Shown piece by piece: positions 25,282 to 33,156 of a stretch of DNA of 64,000 nt. The notes under the pieces were generated by a model. The model did no database searches, was not told the DNA's origin, and worked only from the letters and a program-made list of their open reading frames with translations. The position numbers and the translations under genes are program-made. Location of the stretch: positions 4,852,001 through 4,916,000 of the forward strand of contig NZ_CP069127.1 in NCBI RefSeq assembly GCF_016811915.1. Direction: 5' to 3'. How positions within the stretch are numbered: position 1 is the stretch's first letter; each line of letters begins with the position of its first letter. The stretch is from Brevibacillus choshinensis. GTDB lineage: Bacteria > Bacillota > Bacilli > Brevibacillales > Brevibacillaceae.

Positions 25282-26084
25282 TTCGCTTCCTCCTTGCCAT
25301 ATGTCGTAAGGAAAGAAAGAACGAGGCGGTTAAACTCCTCCGGTTGTTCGAGATAGCACATATGACCTGCGCGCGGGATGAGCTGTAGGGAAGAGCCCGC
25401 GATTCCTTGTTCCACGATGCGGGATTCGGCTACAGGAGTGACCTTGTCATCTTCTCCGCAGATGAGCATCGTCGGCATTTGAATAGAAGCGAGCTTTTCA
25501 GTTTGATCGGCGTGATAGAGCGAATATGCCACAGAGCGATAGCCGGGTGGCCGTACCATCGACATGATGCGTTTCGCCTCGGCGATCAGTTCGGGTGCTG
25601 CGTACGGAGAGAACATGTCCGGTGTGCGCAGCTCAGCCAGCTCTTGCGGCGGCAGATTCTCTACGTTGTGCAGGCGGTTCTTGAGCTTGCGTTCATTCGT
25701 TTCCGGGTTTGTCCGTCCTCCGCGAGTGCTTGCTGCCAAGATCAGCGCTTCCACGTAATCCGGGTACTTCGAACAGAACTCCATGGCCGTCGTGCTCCCC
25801 ATCGAATGCCCGAGCAGGAAAACTTTCTCGAACCCGAGTGAGTCAATGAAGCCTTTGAGGATATCAGCCAGCTCTCCAAACGTGCGAAACTCCGGATCAG
25901 GATCCGAGCTGTCCCCATAGCCGGGCGCATCCCACGCGATGACCTGAAAGTGCTCTTTGAGGCCAGCGAGCTGGCGGGACCATGACTGCGAATTGTTGCC
26001 TAACCCGTGTAACAAAATGAGCGGAGCACCCTCTCCTGCCGTCCGGTAATGAACCTGGAGGTTTCCTACTTGTGCGTATGGCAT
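25278..26084 (-). CDS. Alpha/beta hydrolase, meta-cleavage-product-hydrolase type
   Basis: A 268-residue alpha/beta hydrolase. Oxyanion loop LHGLGNNSQSW, nucleophile S94 in LLGHSMGSTTA, acid in ICGEDDKVTP, His in RAGHMCYLEQP. Size and motifs fit 2-hydroxymuconic-semialdehyde hydrolases (BphD/XylF/MhpC), which cleave the C-C bond of extradiol ring-fission products. ATG 26084 gives GAGGTGA six-base spacing. Located in the same minus-strand island as an extradiol dioxygenase, so a ring-cleavage-product hydrolase role is likely, but 3-oxoadipate enol-lactonase type cannot be excluded by sequence alone. Confidence 0.78.
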   Translation of the reverse strand: MPYAQVGNLQVHYRTAGEGAPLILLHGLGNNSQSWSRQLAGLKEHFQVIAWDAPGYGDSSDPDPEFRTFGELADILKGFIDSLGFEKVFLLGHSMGSTTAMEFCSKYPDYVEALILAASTRGGRTNPETNERKLKNRLHNVENLPPQELAELRTPDMFSPYAAPELIAEAKRIMSMVRPPGYRSVAYSLYHADQTEKLASIQMPTMLICGEDDKVTPVAESRIVEQGIAGSSLQLIPRAGHMCYLEQPEEFNRLVLSFLTTYGKEEAK

Positions 26085-26121
26085 GATCATTCACCTCGAA
26101 TCTGTTGTTTCCGTGCCAGAA

Positions 26122-26158
26122 AAGAAAAGACCCGGCTGCGATATGTGCCGGTCCTTTC
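26122..26158 (-). terminator. Probable terminator or attenuator after the cupin gene
   Basis: Minus strand GACCGGC...GCCGGGTC (26154-26129, one bulge) followed by TTTTCTTTT. It lies between the cupin stop (26208) and the hydrolase start, so read-through would be needed for the downstream genes to use the cupin promoter. Confidence 0.55.
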
Positions 26159-26207
26159 GCTGTATAGGAGGGAGCCTGTGGTGGCAGGCTCTCCCAGACA
26201 TTCCTTC

Positions 26208-26747
26208 TTATTTTTGCTGTTCTGCTGCTGCAGCCGCTGCTTTCGCTTTCGCGCGCTCTACGCGGATCGCTTCCAGATCGCTGCCTTCTGGGTACGTAGG
26301 GATTTGTGGTTTTGGAGCGCCCAGCATGACAGCCATGATCGCTTCTTCATCACCCACGTTGCGAACACCGCGGTAGTAGCCTGGAGGAGACCAGATGCAA
26401 TCGCGCTCGCCGAGTGGGATTTCATGTACCGTATCGCCCAGTTGTACCAAAGCAACGATTTTCCCTTTGATGACGAAGAATACTTCTTCTACGTCGCTAT
26501 GCAGGTGAAGAGGACCTTCTGCACCGACTGGCAGGTACATGTTGCTCAGGGTGAAGTTGCCTGCTTGGATGACGTTGCTGTCCGTTGTAGCTACGCCGCC
26601 AGTACCCACATAACGGCATTGTGCACGACGGTATTTTGGATCTACTTCCTCTTGGAAAGAGAGTGCATTGTAGTCAAGCTTTCTTGTTTCCAGGCGGGCT
26701 ACAAACTTTTGCTCAAACTCTTCAATCGTGATGTTTTGTTCACTCAT
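26208..26747 (-). CDS. Cupin-domain protein
   Basis: A 179-residue single-cupin protein. Motif 1 is HLHSDVEEVFFVIKGK (HxHx4E pattern) near residue 80; motif 2 region is PPGYYRGVRNVGDEEA where the usual second His is replaced, with an Arg/Asn instead. An Ala-rich charged tail (AKAKAAAAAAEQQK) ends the protein. It has its own SigA promoter with the island's palindromic operator. It could be a dioxygenase or isomerase of an aromatic intermediate, or a sensor; no substrate is assigned. Confidence 0.8.
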   Translation of the reverse strand: MSEQNITIEEFEQKFVARLETRKLDYNALSFQEEVDPKYRRAQCRYVGTGGVATTDSNVIQAGNFTLSNMYLPVGAEGPLHLHSDVEEVFFVIKGKIVALVQLGDTVHEIPLGERDCIWSPPGYYRGVRNVGDEEAIMAVMLGAPKPQIPTYPEGSDLEAIRVERAKAKAAAAAAEQQK

Positions 26748-26774
26748 GGGTAATGCCTCCTTAATATGTTTTAT

Positions 26775-26795
26775 ATAAAAAACGTTGTTTTGTAT
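26775..26795 (-). promoter_or_regulatory. Shared island operator, copy A (cupin promoter)
   Basis: Palindrome AAAAC-GTT-GTTTT (26779-26791) extended by ATAA and GTAT. It is centred on 26785, eight bases downstream of the -10 of the cupin promoter. The same palindrome recurs at 30342, 42151 and 42271. Arms of the GAAAC/GTTTC kind are known for IclR regulators such as KdgR, so one of the two local IclR proteins is the likely binder. Confidence 0.65.
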
Positions 26796-26803
26796 TTAAA
26801 ATG

Positions 26804-26832
26804 ATTATACGACCCTTTTCTTCAAAAGTCAA
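26804..26832 (-). promoter_or_regulatory. SigA promoter of the cupin gene
   Basis: Minus strand TTGACT (26832-26827), 17-base spacer, TATAAT (26809-26804). The operator copy A starts eight bases further on. Confidence 0.8.
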
Positions 26833-26861
26833 TATTCGAAGTTGTGAGATAATTCCTGTAA

Positions 26862-27611
26862 CTACTGCCAAAAAACGTATTTCCGCTGAATGAACTGCAG
26901 CAGAAGATTGAGCAAATACCCGACCAGTGTAATCAGGAGAACGCCAGCCAGTACTTTTTCCTGCATCAACGAGGCAGACATGTAGCTGAGCAGATAGCCC
27001 ATGCCGACAGTGGAGCCGATCATTTCCGTCAGCACAGCGATGATAAACGCCAGCGGCAGGGCAATTTTCAGCCCCGTAAAGATAGAAGGCATCGTCGCCG
27101 GTAGGAGGATGCGCCAAAAGATCTGGCTGCTGCTCGCTCCCATGTTTTGTCCGGCCCACAGATAGAGCTTGCCGACACGGGTCGCGCCATAATAGGTGTT
27201 GAGCACGATCGGAAACAGGCACTCGATAAAGATCAAGGTGATTTTCGAAGCTGAGCCCAGTCCCAGAATGAATACGAGAATCGGGTACAGTGCCACGCGC
27301 GGGATCGGATAGCCGAGGGAAAACATCGGCTGCATCACATCATTGAGCATAGCCGAGCGGCTCATCAAAAGCCCGAGAGGCACTCCGACAAGGATCGCCA
27401 GGCCAAATCCGGCAAAGACCCTGAAAAGTGTCGTCGGCAGGTTTTCCATGAGCATCCCGGACGAAATCAGATCGAATGCGACCACGACCACCTTAGTCAG
27501 CGACGGGAAGAGACGCTCCGGCATGATATGCATGAATGCGATCACTTCCCAGGCCAAGACGATCCAGATGAGCGATTGGTATTGGATGAGGACATTCCAT
27601 CCTTTTTTCAT
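26862..27611 (-). CDS. ABC transporter permease, SsuC/TauC (nitrate/sulfonate/taurine) type, second copy
   Basis: A 249-residue BPD_transp_1 permease with six membrane helices. EAA loop: ENMGAS-like GQNMGASSSQIFWRILLPATMPSIFTGLK. Last gene of the SBP-ATPase-permease-permease operon; AGGGGGTAGAC precedes ATG 27611. The two permeases are paralogous, so they probably form a heterodimer. By neighbourhood the importer should carry an aromatic acid or sulfonate into the cell, as OphFGH-type systems do for phthalate; the ligand is not proven. Confidence 0.9.
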   Translation of the reverse strand: MKKGWNVLIQYQSLIWIVLAWEVIAFMHIMPERLFPSLTKVVVVAFDLISSGMLMENLPTTLFRVFAGFGLAILVGVPLGLLMSRSAMLNDVMQPMFSLGYPIPRVALYPILVFILGLGSASKITLIFIECLFPIVLNTYYGATRVGKLYLWAGQNMGASSSQIFWRILLPATMPSIFTGLKIALPLAFIIAVLTEMIGSTVGMGYLLSYMSASLMQEKVLAGVLLITLVGYLLNLLLQFIQRKYVFWQ

Positions 27612-27617
27612 GTATGT

Positions 27618-28379
27618 CTACCCCCTGTTCTCCGACCACCAGAGCAAGCGCGCGCGGACAGCCAGTAAAATTCGATCAAACAAAAAGCCGAGCACAGCAA
27701 TGATGAAAATGGAGACGAACATCAGGTCCGTGCGACCCGCCATGTCTGCGGTCAAGATCATGAAGCCCAGCCCCAAACCGTTGGAGGAGCCAATCATTTC
27801 CGAGGAAAACATCATGACAAACGTCAAACCGAGCGAGACGCGCAATCCGTCAAAAATCTTCGGCAAGGAAGCAGGCAAAATGATCTTCCACAAGATTTGT
27901 ATGCGGCTCGCACCCATGTTTTGCGCCGCCCAGACGTAAACTTGCTTAACTCCATGCACGCCGTCCTGCGTCGCGATGAAACAAGGGAAAAAGGCCGTCA
28001 AAAAGATCAGCAGCACGCGCGTCGTGTCTGAGATGCCAAACCACACCATTAAAATAGGAAGCAAGGCAATTTTCGGTACAGGGTTGAGCACATCCACAAT
28101 CGGGCTAAAGAAGGTTCCAATCGGCTTGAAATAGCCCGCCGCGATCCCGAGCACGATCCCGATGAGTGCCACCAGCAAAAATCCGATGATGGAACGATAC
28201 AGGCTGGCCGCTGCATTGGTGAACAAATCGCCGCTCACGATCATGGCCCACAGCTCCTTCCCGATTACCACCGGACTGGAAAGGTACTCCGGGATCCACT
28301 GCAGCGAGGCAAGAGCTTGCCAGACGACAAGCAATGCGACCACTTCGATCAAGGCGATTTTGTGCAAGCGTTTATCCAT
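27618..28379 (-). CDS. ABC transporter permease, SsuC/TauC type, first copy
   Basis: A 253-residue permease with six helices and EAA loop AAQNMGASRIQILWKIILPASLPKIFDGLR. Its ATG (28379) overlaps the ATPase stop (TGATG). It is followed six bases later by the second permease. Partner of the ATPase and NMT1-type binding protein upstream. Confidence 0.9.
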   Translation of the reverse strand: MDKRLHKIALIEVVALLVVWQALASLQWIPEYLSSPVVIGKELWAMIVSGDLFTNAAASLYRSIIGFLLVALIGIVLGIAAGYFKPIGTFFSPIVDVLNPVPKIALLPILMVWFGISDTTRVLLIFLTAFFPCFIATQDGVHGVKQVYVWAAQNMGASRIQILWKIILPASLPKIFDGLRVSLGLTFVMMFSSEMIGSSNGLGLGFMILTADMAGRTDLMFVSIFIIAVLGFLFDRILLAVRARLLWWSENRG

Positions 28380-29173
28380 CAGAAATCATCCTCTCCGCCC
28401 TTGCTGTGTTCTTGATGGAGCAGGTCCCAAATATGATTGCGAATGTCCAGGAATTCCTGTGTCTTGTGCACGTCGAGCTGACGGGGGCGCGCGAAGTCAA
28501 TCTCGATGATCTCCTTGATGACTGCAGGGCGACCGCTGAAGACGACCACGATATCGCTCAAAAAGACGGCTTCGTCGATGTCGTGCGTGACGAACATGAC
28601 GCTCTTGTTTGACTCCTGCCAGATGCGCTGCAGCTCTACCTGCATCTTTTCCCGCGTCTGTGCGTCGAGTGCCCCAAATGGCTCATCCATCAGCAGAACG
28701 TCCGGATTGAAAGCGAGGACACGAGCGAGGGAAATGCGCTGCTTCATCCCGCCGGACAGCTCGGATGGAAGGTTGTTCCGGAAGTCCCACAGGTGAACGA
28801 GCTTCAAATAATGCTCCACGATCTCGTCGCGCTTTGCCTTCTCCACTCCCTGCACCTCGAGCCCCCAGGCGACGTTGTCGTACACGTTTTTCCATGGGAA
28901 CAAAGCAGACTCCTGAAACATCATGCCGCGGTCCGGCCCCGGCTTGTCGACTTCCTTTCCCCGAATGCGCACCGTTCCCGTCGATTTGGGAATGAAGCCT
29001 CCTACGATGTGCAAAAAGGTGCTTTTGCCGCAGCCGCTGGGACCCACGATGCTGACGAATTTGCCTTCCGGGATCTGCAGGCTGATTTCCTGGATCGCGG
29101 TGACCTCTTCTTTTCCTCGCGTATAGACTTTGCGCAACTTCTCGATATCGATAGCGGGTGTCTTGGTTTGCAT
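28379..29173 (-). CDS. ABC transporter ATP-binding protein, SsuB/TauB type
   Basis: A 264-residue ATPase. Walker A GPSGCGKST (about residue 43), Q-loop MFQESALFPW, signature LSGGMKQRISLAR, Walker B VLLMDEPFGALD, H-loop VTHDIDEAV. These are the hallmarks of the nitrate/sulfonate/taurine importer ATPases. It couples ATP hydrolysis to import through the two permeases downstream. GAAGGAGAAG precedes ATG 29173. A GC-rich hairpin lies between the binding-protein gene and this one. Confidence 0.93.
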   Translation of the reverse strand: MQTKTPAIDIEKLRKVYTRGKEEVTAIQEISLQIPEGKFVSIVGPSGCGKSTFLHIVGGFIPKSTGTVRIRGKEVDKPGPDRGMMFQESALFPWKNVYDNVAWGLEVQGVEKAKRDEIVEHYLKLVHLWDFRNNLPSELSGGMKQRISLARVLAFNPDVLLMDEPFGALDAQTREKMQVELQRIWQESNKSVMFVTHDIDEAVFLSDIVVVFSGRPAVIKEIIEIDFARPRQLDVHKTQEFLDIRNHIWDLLHQEHSKGGEDDF

Positions 29174-29214
29174 GCCGATCTTCTCCTTCGCTGTTTTTTG
29201 GGGCTACATAACAT

Positions 29215-29248
29215 CGGCGGCCCCTATGCTGGGAAATAGGGACCGCCG
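29215..29248 (-). promoter_or_regulatory. Intercistronic hairpin between binding protein and ATPase
   Basis: CGGCGGCCCCTAT (29215-29227) pairs with ATAGGGACCGCCG (29236-29248) with one mismatch. There is no T-run, so it is more likely an mRNA-stabilising or processing stem that raises binding-protein yield over the membrane subunits than a terminator. Confidence 0.55.
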
Positions 29249-29261
29249 TTCATAAAAGCGT

Positions 29262-30296
29262 TTATTGCGGCAAGTAGGACATATCGATGATCGTGCTCAG
29301 GTCAACCGGCTTGTCCAGCCATTTTTCTTGCAACAAAATGTCTTGCACACTCTTCCAGCCTTCTTGATCCACTTTACCGTCAGTAGAGCGGTTGTTATCG
29401 GTCAGATTGATGTAGATGTCTGGATCTGCTTTCACTTTTTGTTTTTCGATCAACAATTTACGAGCTTCTGGACCATTCTCGTTGTAGTACTTCAGCGCAG
29501 CCACGTAATCGCTCAGGAAGTCTTTTACTGCTTGTTCGTTGTTTTTCAGGAACTCGGGGTTCGCCATCATGGACAAGAAGTCCTCATCTACCTGAACGCC
29601 TGTCTTTGCGTTGAACACTTCCTTGAATTCTCCGCCCTTCAGCGCTGTCGCCCCAAACGGCTGCGGGAATACGCCGATGTCGATTTTCTTGGACTTCACT
29701 GCTTCCGTCATCGAAGGGATCGGAATCACGGCGTATTTCACATCTTTGTCCGGATCCAGTCCGGCGGAGCGAACGGCAGCTCGCGCCCACATGTCTGTCG
29801 GAGATTTGAAGTCAGGAATTCCGATGACTTTTCCTTTGACATCAGCCAAGCTGTTGATGCCGGAATCGTTTAGCGCCATGAACATGGTGTTGAAGCCTTT
29901 TCCTGGCGTTTCTTTAATGACAGAGGCGATCACTTTGAGCGGGATACCTTGGGAAGCCGCGACCAAAGTGGCACCTTGACCGATGGATGCAATGTCAATC
30001 TGGTTTGCCTGATAAGCATTCAGACGGTCAGCATTGGCACGGAACTGCGTAATGTTGAGTGTGTAGCTCTTTCCCTGATGCGGGGTCAAGGAAGGATTTA
30101 CCTGCATCAGCCAAAACGGCTCCTCGGATGAAAAGCCGCCGCCTAATCGGATCTCTACCGGCTGGCTTCCTCCACCCGCTGCTTGTCCGCCAGACGCAGG
30201 CTGAGAGGATGGCTGGGCGGATTGCCCCGATCCACAGGCTGTCAACCCGACTGCCAGACCCACTATCATTGCGATTTTTCCCATGCTTTTTCTCAT
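29262..30296 (-). CDS. ABC transporter substrate-binding lipoprotein, NMT1/TauA type
   Basis: A 344-residue extracytoplasmic binding protein. Lipoprotein signal with lipobox LTAC (VGLAVGLTACGSG) and a Ser/Gln/Gly linker. The mature part has the NMT1/TauA layout (YQANQIDIASIGQGATLVAAS near residue 95; VKGKVIGIPDFKSPTDMWAR). First gene of the importer operon with its own SigA promoter and island operator B. The operator and location suggest that the ligand is the substrate of the aromatic pathway; this is inference. Confidence 0.9.
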   Translation of the reverse strand: MRKSMGKIAMIVGLAVGLTACGSGQSAQPSSQPASGGQAAGGGSQPVEIRLGGGFSSEEPFWLMQVNPSLTPHQGKSYTLNITQFRANADRLNAYQANQIDIASIGQGATLVAASQGIPLKVIASVIKETPGKGFNTMFMALNDSGINSLADVKGKVIGIPDFKSPTDMWARAAVRSAGLDPDKDVKYAVIPIPSMTEAVKSKKIDIGVFPQPFGATALKGGEFKEVFNAKTGVQVDEDFLSMMANPEFLKNNEQAVKDFLSDYVAALKYYNENGPEARKLLIEKQKVKADPDIYINLTDNNRSTDGKVDQEGWKSVQDILLQEKWLDKPVDLSTIIDMSYLPQ

Positions 30297-30331
30297 AAGT
30301 GACCCCCCGGAAATAATCTTGTGTGTTTTGT

Positions 30332-30352
30332 ATTAGAAACAGAGTTTTGCTA
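30332..30352 (-). promoter_or_regulatory. Shared island operator, copy B (ABC importer promoter)
   Basis: GAAAC-AGA-GTTTT at 30336-30348, centred on 30342, five bases downstream of the -10. Same arms as copies A, C and D. Confidence 0.65.
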
Positions 30353-30357
30353 TATAA

Positions 30358-30386
30358 ATATTATGCTAGGGTTATATAGTTGTCAA
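30358..30386 (-). promoter_or_regulatory. SigA promoter of the ABC importer operon
   Basis: Minus strand TTGACA (30386-30381), 17-base spacer, TAATAT (30363-30358). Operator B lies immediately downstream. Confidence 0.8.
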
Positions 30387-30448
30387 TATTGAAAACCTTA
30401 AAAAAAGTCAAAATATTATTTGCTTATAAACAATGAGCTATGGGTATG

Positions 30449-30494
30449 AAAAAAAGACCCCCCATAAGAGCCATATCGACTCTTACAGAGGGTT
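30449..30494 (-). terminator. Terminator of the main aromatic operon
   Basis: Minus strand CCCTCTGTAAGAG pairs imperfectly with CTCTTATGGGG and is followed by TCTTTTTTT. It ends the long transcript after the dienelactone hydrolase stop at 30505. Confidence 0.75.
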
Positions 30495-30504
30495 TCCTCC
30501 CTTT

Positions 30505-31323
30505 TTATACCAGTATCCGATTGAAGAATTTCAGCGTTTTCTGCCATGCATCACGAGAAGCACCGACATGGTAGGCACCGCGTGTATCATTGAAGAAAGC
30601 GTGGTGCGCCCCCTCATAGACTTCAAACGTGAATGCCTTGCCTGCCTCTTTCATGTCCTCGATGAATTCTGGCAAATGGGCATTGATCTTGCTATCCAGC
30701 TCACCGAAAAATCCGAGAACAGGGCATTGAATGGTGGCAATCTGCTCTTTGCTCAGCAGATGTCCGTAGTAGACCACAGACCCGGCCAGTCGAGGTTCTG
30801 TGGAAGCCATGAGCAGAGAGAGCGCTCCACCTATGCAATAGCCTGTGGATGCTACCTTTTGCCCTTTGGACAGCTCGTACTCCCCGAGGAAGGCCACAGC
30901 TGCCTGCAGCTTTTCCAAAAGCTGCGGCAAACGCTTCAGGTTGGCAAATACATCCGCATACGTCGCGTGGAGCTCCTCACGTGCTTTTTCAGGCTGTTGC
31001 TCCAGAGCAGCCTCACGTGCCACGGCATCATGCCATGCAGGCGGCGGCAGCGTCTCGAGGAAAGCTTTGACCTGCTCGATACGCTCCTCTGTCATGCTCT
31101 GTGGCCTTTTTCCCTCTACCGCGTACAGATCGGGTGCAACAGCCAAAAAGCCGGCCTTGGCAAAGCGATCCGTCAGATCGAGAATATGGGCATCCGTACC
31201 CCAAATCTCCTGGATCACGAGGACGACAGGCAGTGGCGTCTTTGCCCGCTCCATGCGGGACGTGTACATGCGATGCAGGGCGCCATTCTGTTCAAAATGA
31301 ACCCATTCTGTTTTCAGCGACAT
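30505..31323 (-). CDS. Dienelactone hydrolase family protein
   Basis: A 272-residue DLH. The cysteine nucleophile C163 lies in STGYCIGGALS, with E39 in IQEIWGTD, D210 in GELDSK and H240/H241 in YEGAHHAFF: the Cys-Asp-His triad and the gating Glu of carboxymethylenebutenolidases. Such enzymes open dienelactones in ortho-type catabolism but often have other ester or lactone substrates. It begins four bases after the IclR 2 stop, so it is the last gene of the long operon. Its presence beside an extradiol enzyme suggests either a side route or a relaxed role. Confidence 0.87.
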   Translation of the reverse strand: MSLKTEWVHFEQNGALHRMYTSRMERAKTPLPVVLVIQEIWGTDAHILDLTDRFAKAGFLAVAPDLYAVEGKRPQSMTEERIEQVKAFLETLPPPAWHDAVAREAALEQQPEKAREELHATYADVFANLKRLPQLLEKLQAAVAFLGEYELSKGQKVASTGYCIGGALSLLMASTEPRLAGSVVYYGHLLSKEQIATIQCPVLGFFGELDSKINAHLPEFIEDMKEAGKAFTFEVYEGAHHAFFNDTRGAYHVGASRDAWQKTLKFFNRILV

Positions 31324-31326
31324 CTT

Positions 31327-32124
31327 TTATCCCATCCTTTTGGATTCCCGGTAACCGTAGAATGCGGACAGCTTCTCCGCTGATTCGCAAATCAACGGCA
31401 GTACGTGCTTTTCCACACGCTCGATCGGCATGATCGATTCATGGGCTGCGACACTCACGGCTGCGACAGCTTTTCCCGTCTCATCAAAAATCGGGGCAGA
31501 CACAGAGCGGATTCCCACCTCAAACTCCCCGCTGCTGACGGAATACCCCTGTGTGCGTACCACTTCCAGCTCCTTGAGGATCGCAGTCATCATCGTCTTC
31601 GTATCCTTGGTGTAGGATTGCAGATCAGATAGCAGCAAGAGCTCTTCCCACGTTTCCCTCGGCTGGAAGGCCAGCAGGATCTTCCCTACTGCCGTCGCAT
31701 GTGCGGGCAGGCGTGAGCCAATCGAAACACTGACTGTCGATGGCCCTCGCGCCTGTTGAACCGCCACAAAAACGACCGCAGTGTCATCCAAGATGCCGAT
31801 GTGAGCAGAACCGCCAGTCTCATCCCGCAGCTTTTCCAGGAACGGTCTCGCAACCTCGGTGATTTGCAGCGTGTTCAGGTAGGCAAAGCCAAGCTCCAGC
31901 ACTTTTGGGGTCAATTCGTACCGTTTCGTTTCTTCATTCTGCTTCAAGTAGCCGAGTGATTGCAGTGTAAACAATAACCGGAACGGCGCCGTCCGGCTAA
32001 TCCCCAACTGGTTGGCGATTTCCACCAGAGAAAGCGTTGGTTGCTCTGCCCTAAATAGCCGCAAGATTTCCAATCCCCTCATAAGGGAGCTGGAACTGTA
32101 TCGATCTTTTTCAAGTTTTGCCAA
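31327..32124 (-). CDS. IclR-family transcriptional regulator 2
   Basis: A 265-residue IclR regulator paralogous to IclR 1. HTH at residues 10-75 (TLSLVEIANQLGISRTAPFRLLFTLQSLGYL) and effector domain (GGSAHIGILDDTAVVFVAV, GSRLPAHATAVGKILLAF). I chose TTG 32124 because GAAAGGAGAG precedes it and because the paralogue starts at the equivalent residue; ATG 32175 would add 17 residues with a weak ribosome site. It sits inside the catabolic operon between the VOC protein and the dienelactone hydrolase and probably senses a pathway intermediate. Confidence 0.88.
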   Translation of the reverse strand: MAKLEKDRYSSSSLMRGLEILRLFRAEQPTLSLVEIANQLGISRTAPFRLLFTLQSLGYLKQNEETKRYELTPKVLELGFAYLNTLQITEVARPFLEKLRDETGGSAHIGILDDTAVVFVAVQQARGPSTVSVSIGSRLPAHATAVGKILLAFQPRETWEELLLLSDLQSYTKDTKTMMTAILKELEVVRTQGYSVSSGEFEVGIRSVSAPIFDETGKAVAAVSVAAHESIMPIERVEKHVLPLICESAEKLSAFYGYRESKRMG

Positions 32125-32184
32125 CGTCGTGTCTCTCTCCTTTCTGGAACCTGAGGCATCCGTCCCACCTTTCATTTACACCCG

Positions 32185-33144
32185 TTATCCTTCGAATTTC
32201 TCCAGAAGCTCGATAATCACATGATAATCAGAAGTCGTATCCATGTAGGCGTATCTGCCCTTCCCGTTCCAGAAGTTCCCTGTCTGAATCACAGGATAAC
32301 CTTTCTCCTCCATGAGCGCGATTTTCTCGTCCATGTTTTTCACCAGGAAGGAGATGTGGTGGACGCCTTCGCCTTTCGTCTCAAGATGTTCCTTCCACGT
32401 GCTGGGTGAATCGCCTGGCTCGATCAGCTCGATCTCGATCAGCGGCGTTTTGATGAAAAGGAAGCGTGCTTTTGCTTCGGTCTCCTCTCCCCGGAAGACC
32501 ACCTGCGTCACTTCGCTCGGACCTTCTTTCAGCACGTTCGGCTTTTCCACTCCCAAGAGAGAGCAGTAAGCATCAGCCGCTGCATCCAGGTCTTTGACCA
32601 CGACCGCGATCTGCGTCAGCGTGTCTGTTCCGAGAAGGGGCTGCGGATCATCTGCCCCTCTTGGTTTCACCGGAGGAATCGGCTGGGGCTCGTCGCGCTC
32701 CAGCAGCTCGACCATCGTCTTGCAAGCCGGAACAGTATCCACATAAGCGTAGCGACCTTTGCTAGCCGTAAATTCACCGGTTTGAATGACGGGGTACCCG
32801 TTTTCTCCGAGCAGCGCCACCTGTTTTTTCATGTCATCCGTATTGAAAGCCACGTGGTGGATGCCTTCCCGCTCATTCAGGAAGTCTCTCATCGTGCTCG
32901 GCTCCTGGTCCGGCTCGATCAATTCAATCTGTACGGAAGGCGTATTGATGAAGATCAGCTTGTTGCGCGCATCAGTCGGCACGCCGTTGTAGACGATCTG
33001 GGAAACCTCGCGCGTCCCCGTCAAAAACCAATTCGGCTTTTCCACGCCGAGCAGGGTAGCGAACGCCCCCGCTGCTTTTTCGATGTCACCCACAACAAAA
33101 CAAATCTGGTTCAGTTCACTGGTTCCGAGTAAGGCTTCTCTCAT
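32185..33144 (-). CDS. Tandem-duplicated VOC-family protein
   Basis: A 319-residue protein made of two near-copies of one VOC domain: residues 5-150 and 168-316 both begin LLGT-x(3)-L-x-QI-x-x-VV-x-D and both contain LLGVEKPN, IELIEP, EG(I/V)HH and GRYAY(V/M)DT. This internal duplication is recent enough to align by eye. The fold is that of methylmalonyl-CoA epimerase-like VOC proteins. It follows the dihydrodiol dehydrogenase in the operon (AGGAGGATAC before ATG 33144). It may be an isomerase, a second ring-cleavage-type enzyme or a binding protein; activity is unknown. Confidence 0.82.
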   Translation of the reverse strand: MREALLGTSELNQICFVVGDIEKAAGAFATLLGVEKPNWFLTGTREVSQIVYNGVPTDARNKLIFINTPSVQIELIEPDQEPSTMRDFLNEREGIHHVAFNTDDMKKQVALLGENGYPVIQTGEFTASKGRYAYVDTVPACKTMVELLERDEPQPIPPVKPRGADDPQPLLGTDTLTQIAVVVKDLDAAADAYCSLLGVEKPNVLKEGPSEVTQVVFRGEETEAKARFLFIKTPLIEIELIEPGDSPSTWKEHLETKGEGVHHISFLVKNMDEKIALMEEKGYPVIQTGNFWNGKGRYAYMDTTSDYHVIIELLEKFEG

Positions 33145-33156
33145 ATCTGTATCCTC

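Noticed and set aside
26761..27222. A 153-residue minus-strand frame spanning the cupin promoter and permease end
   Set aside because: It overlaps the permease in another frame, contains the promoter and operator, and has no family pattern.
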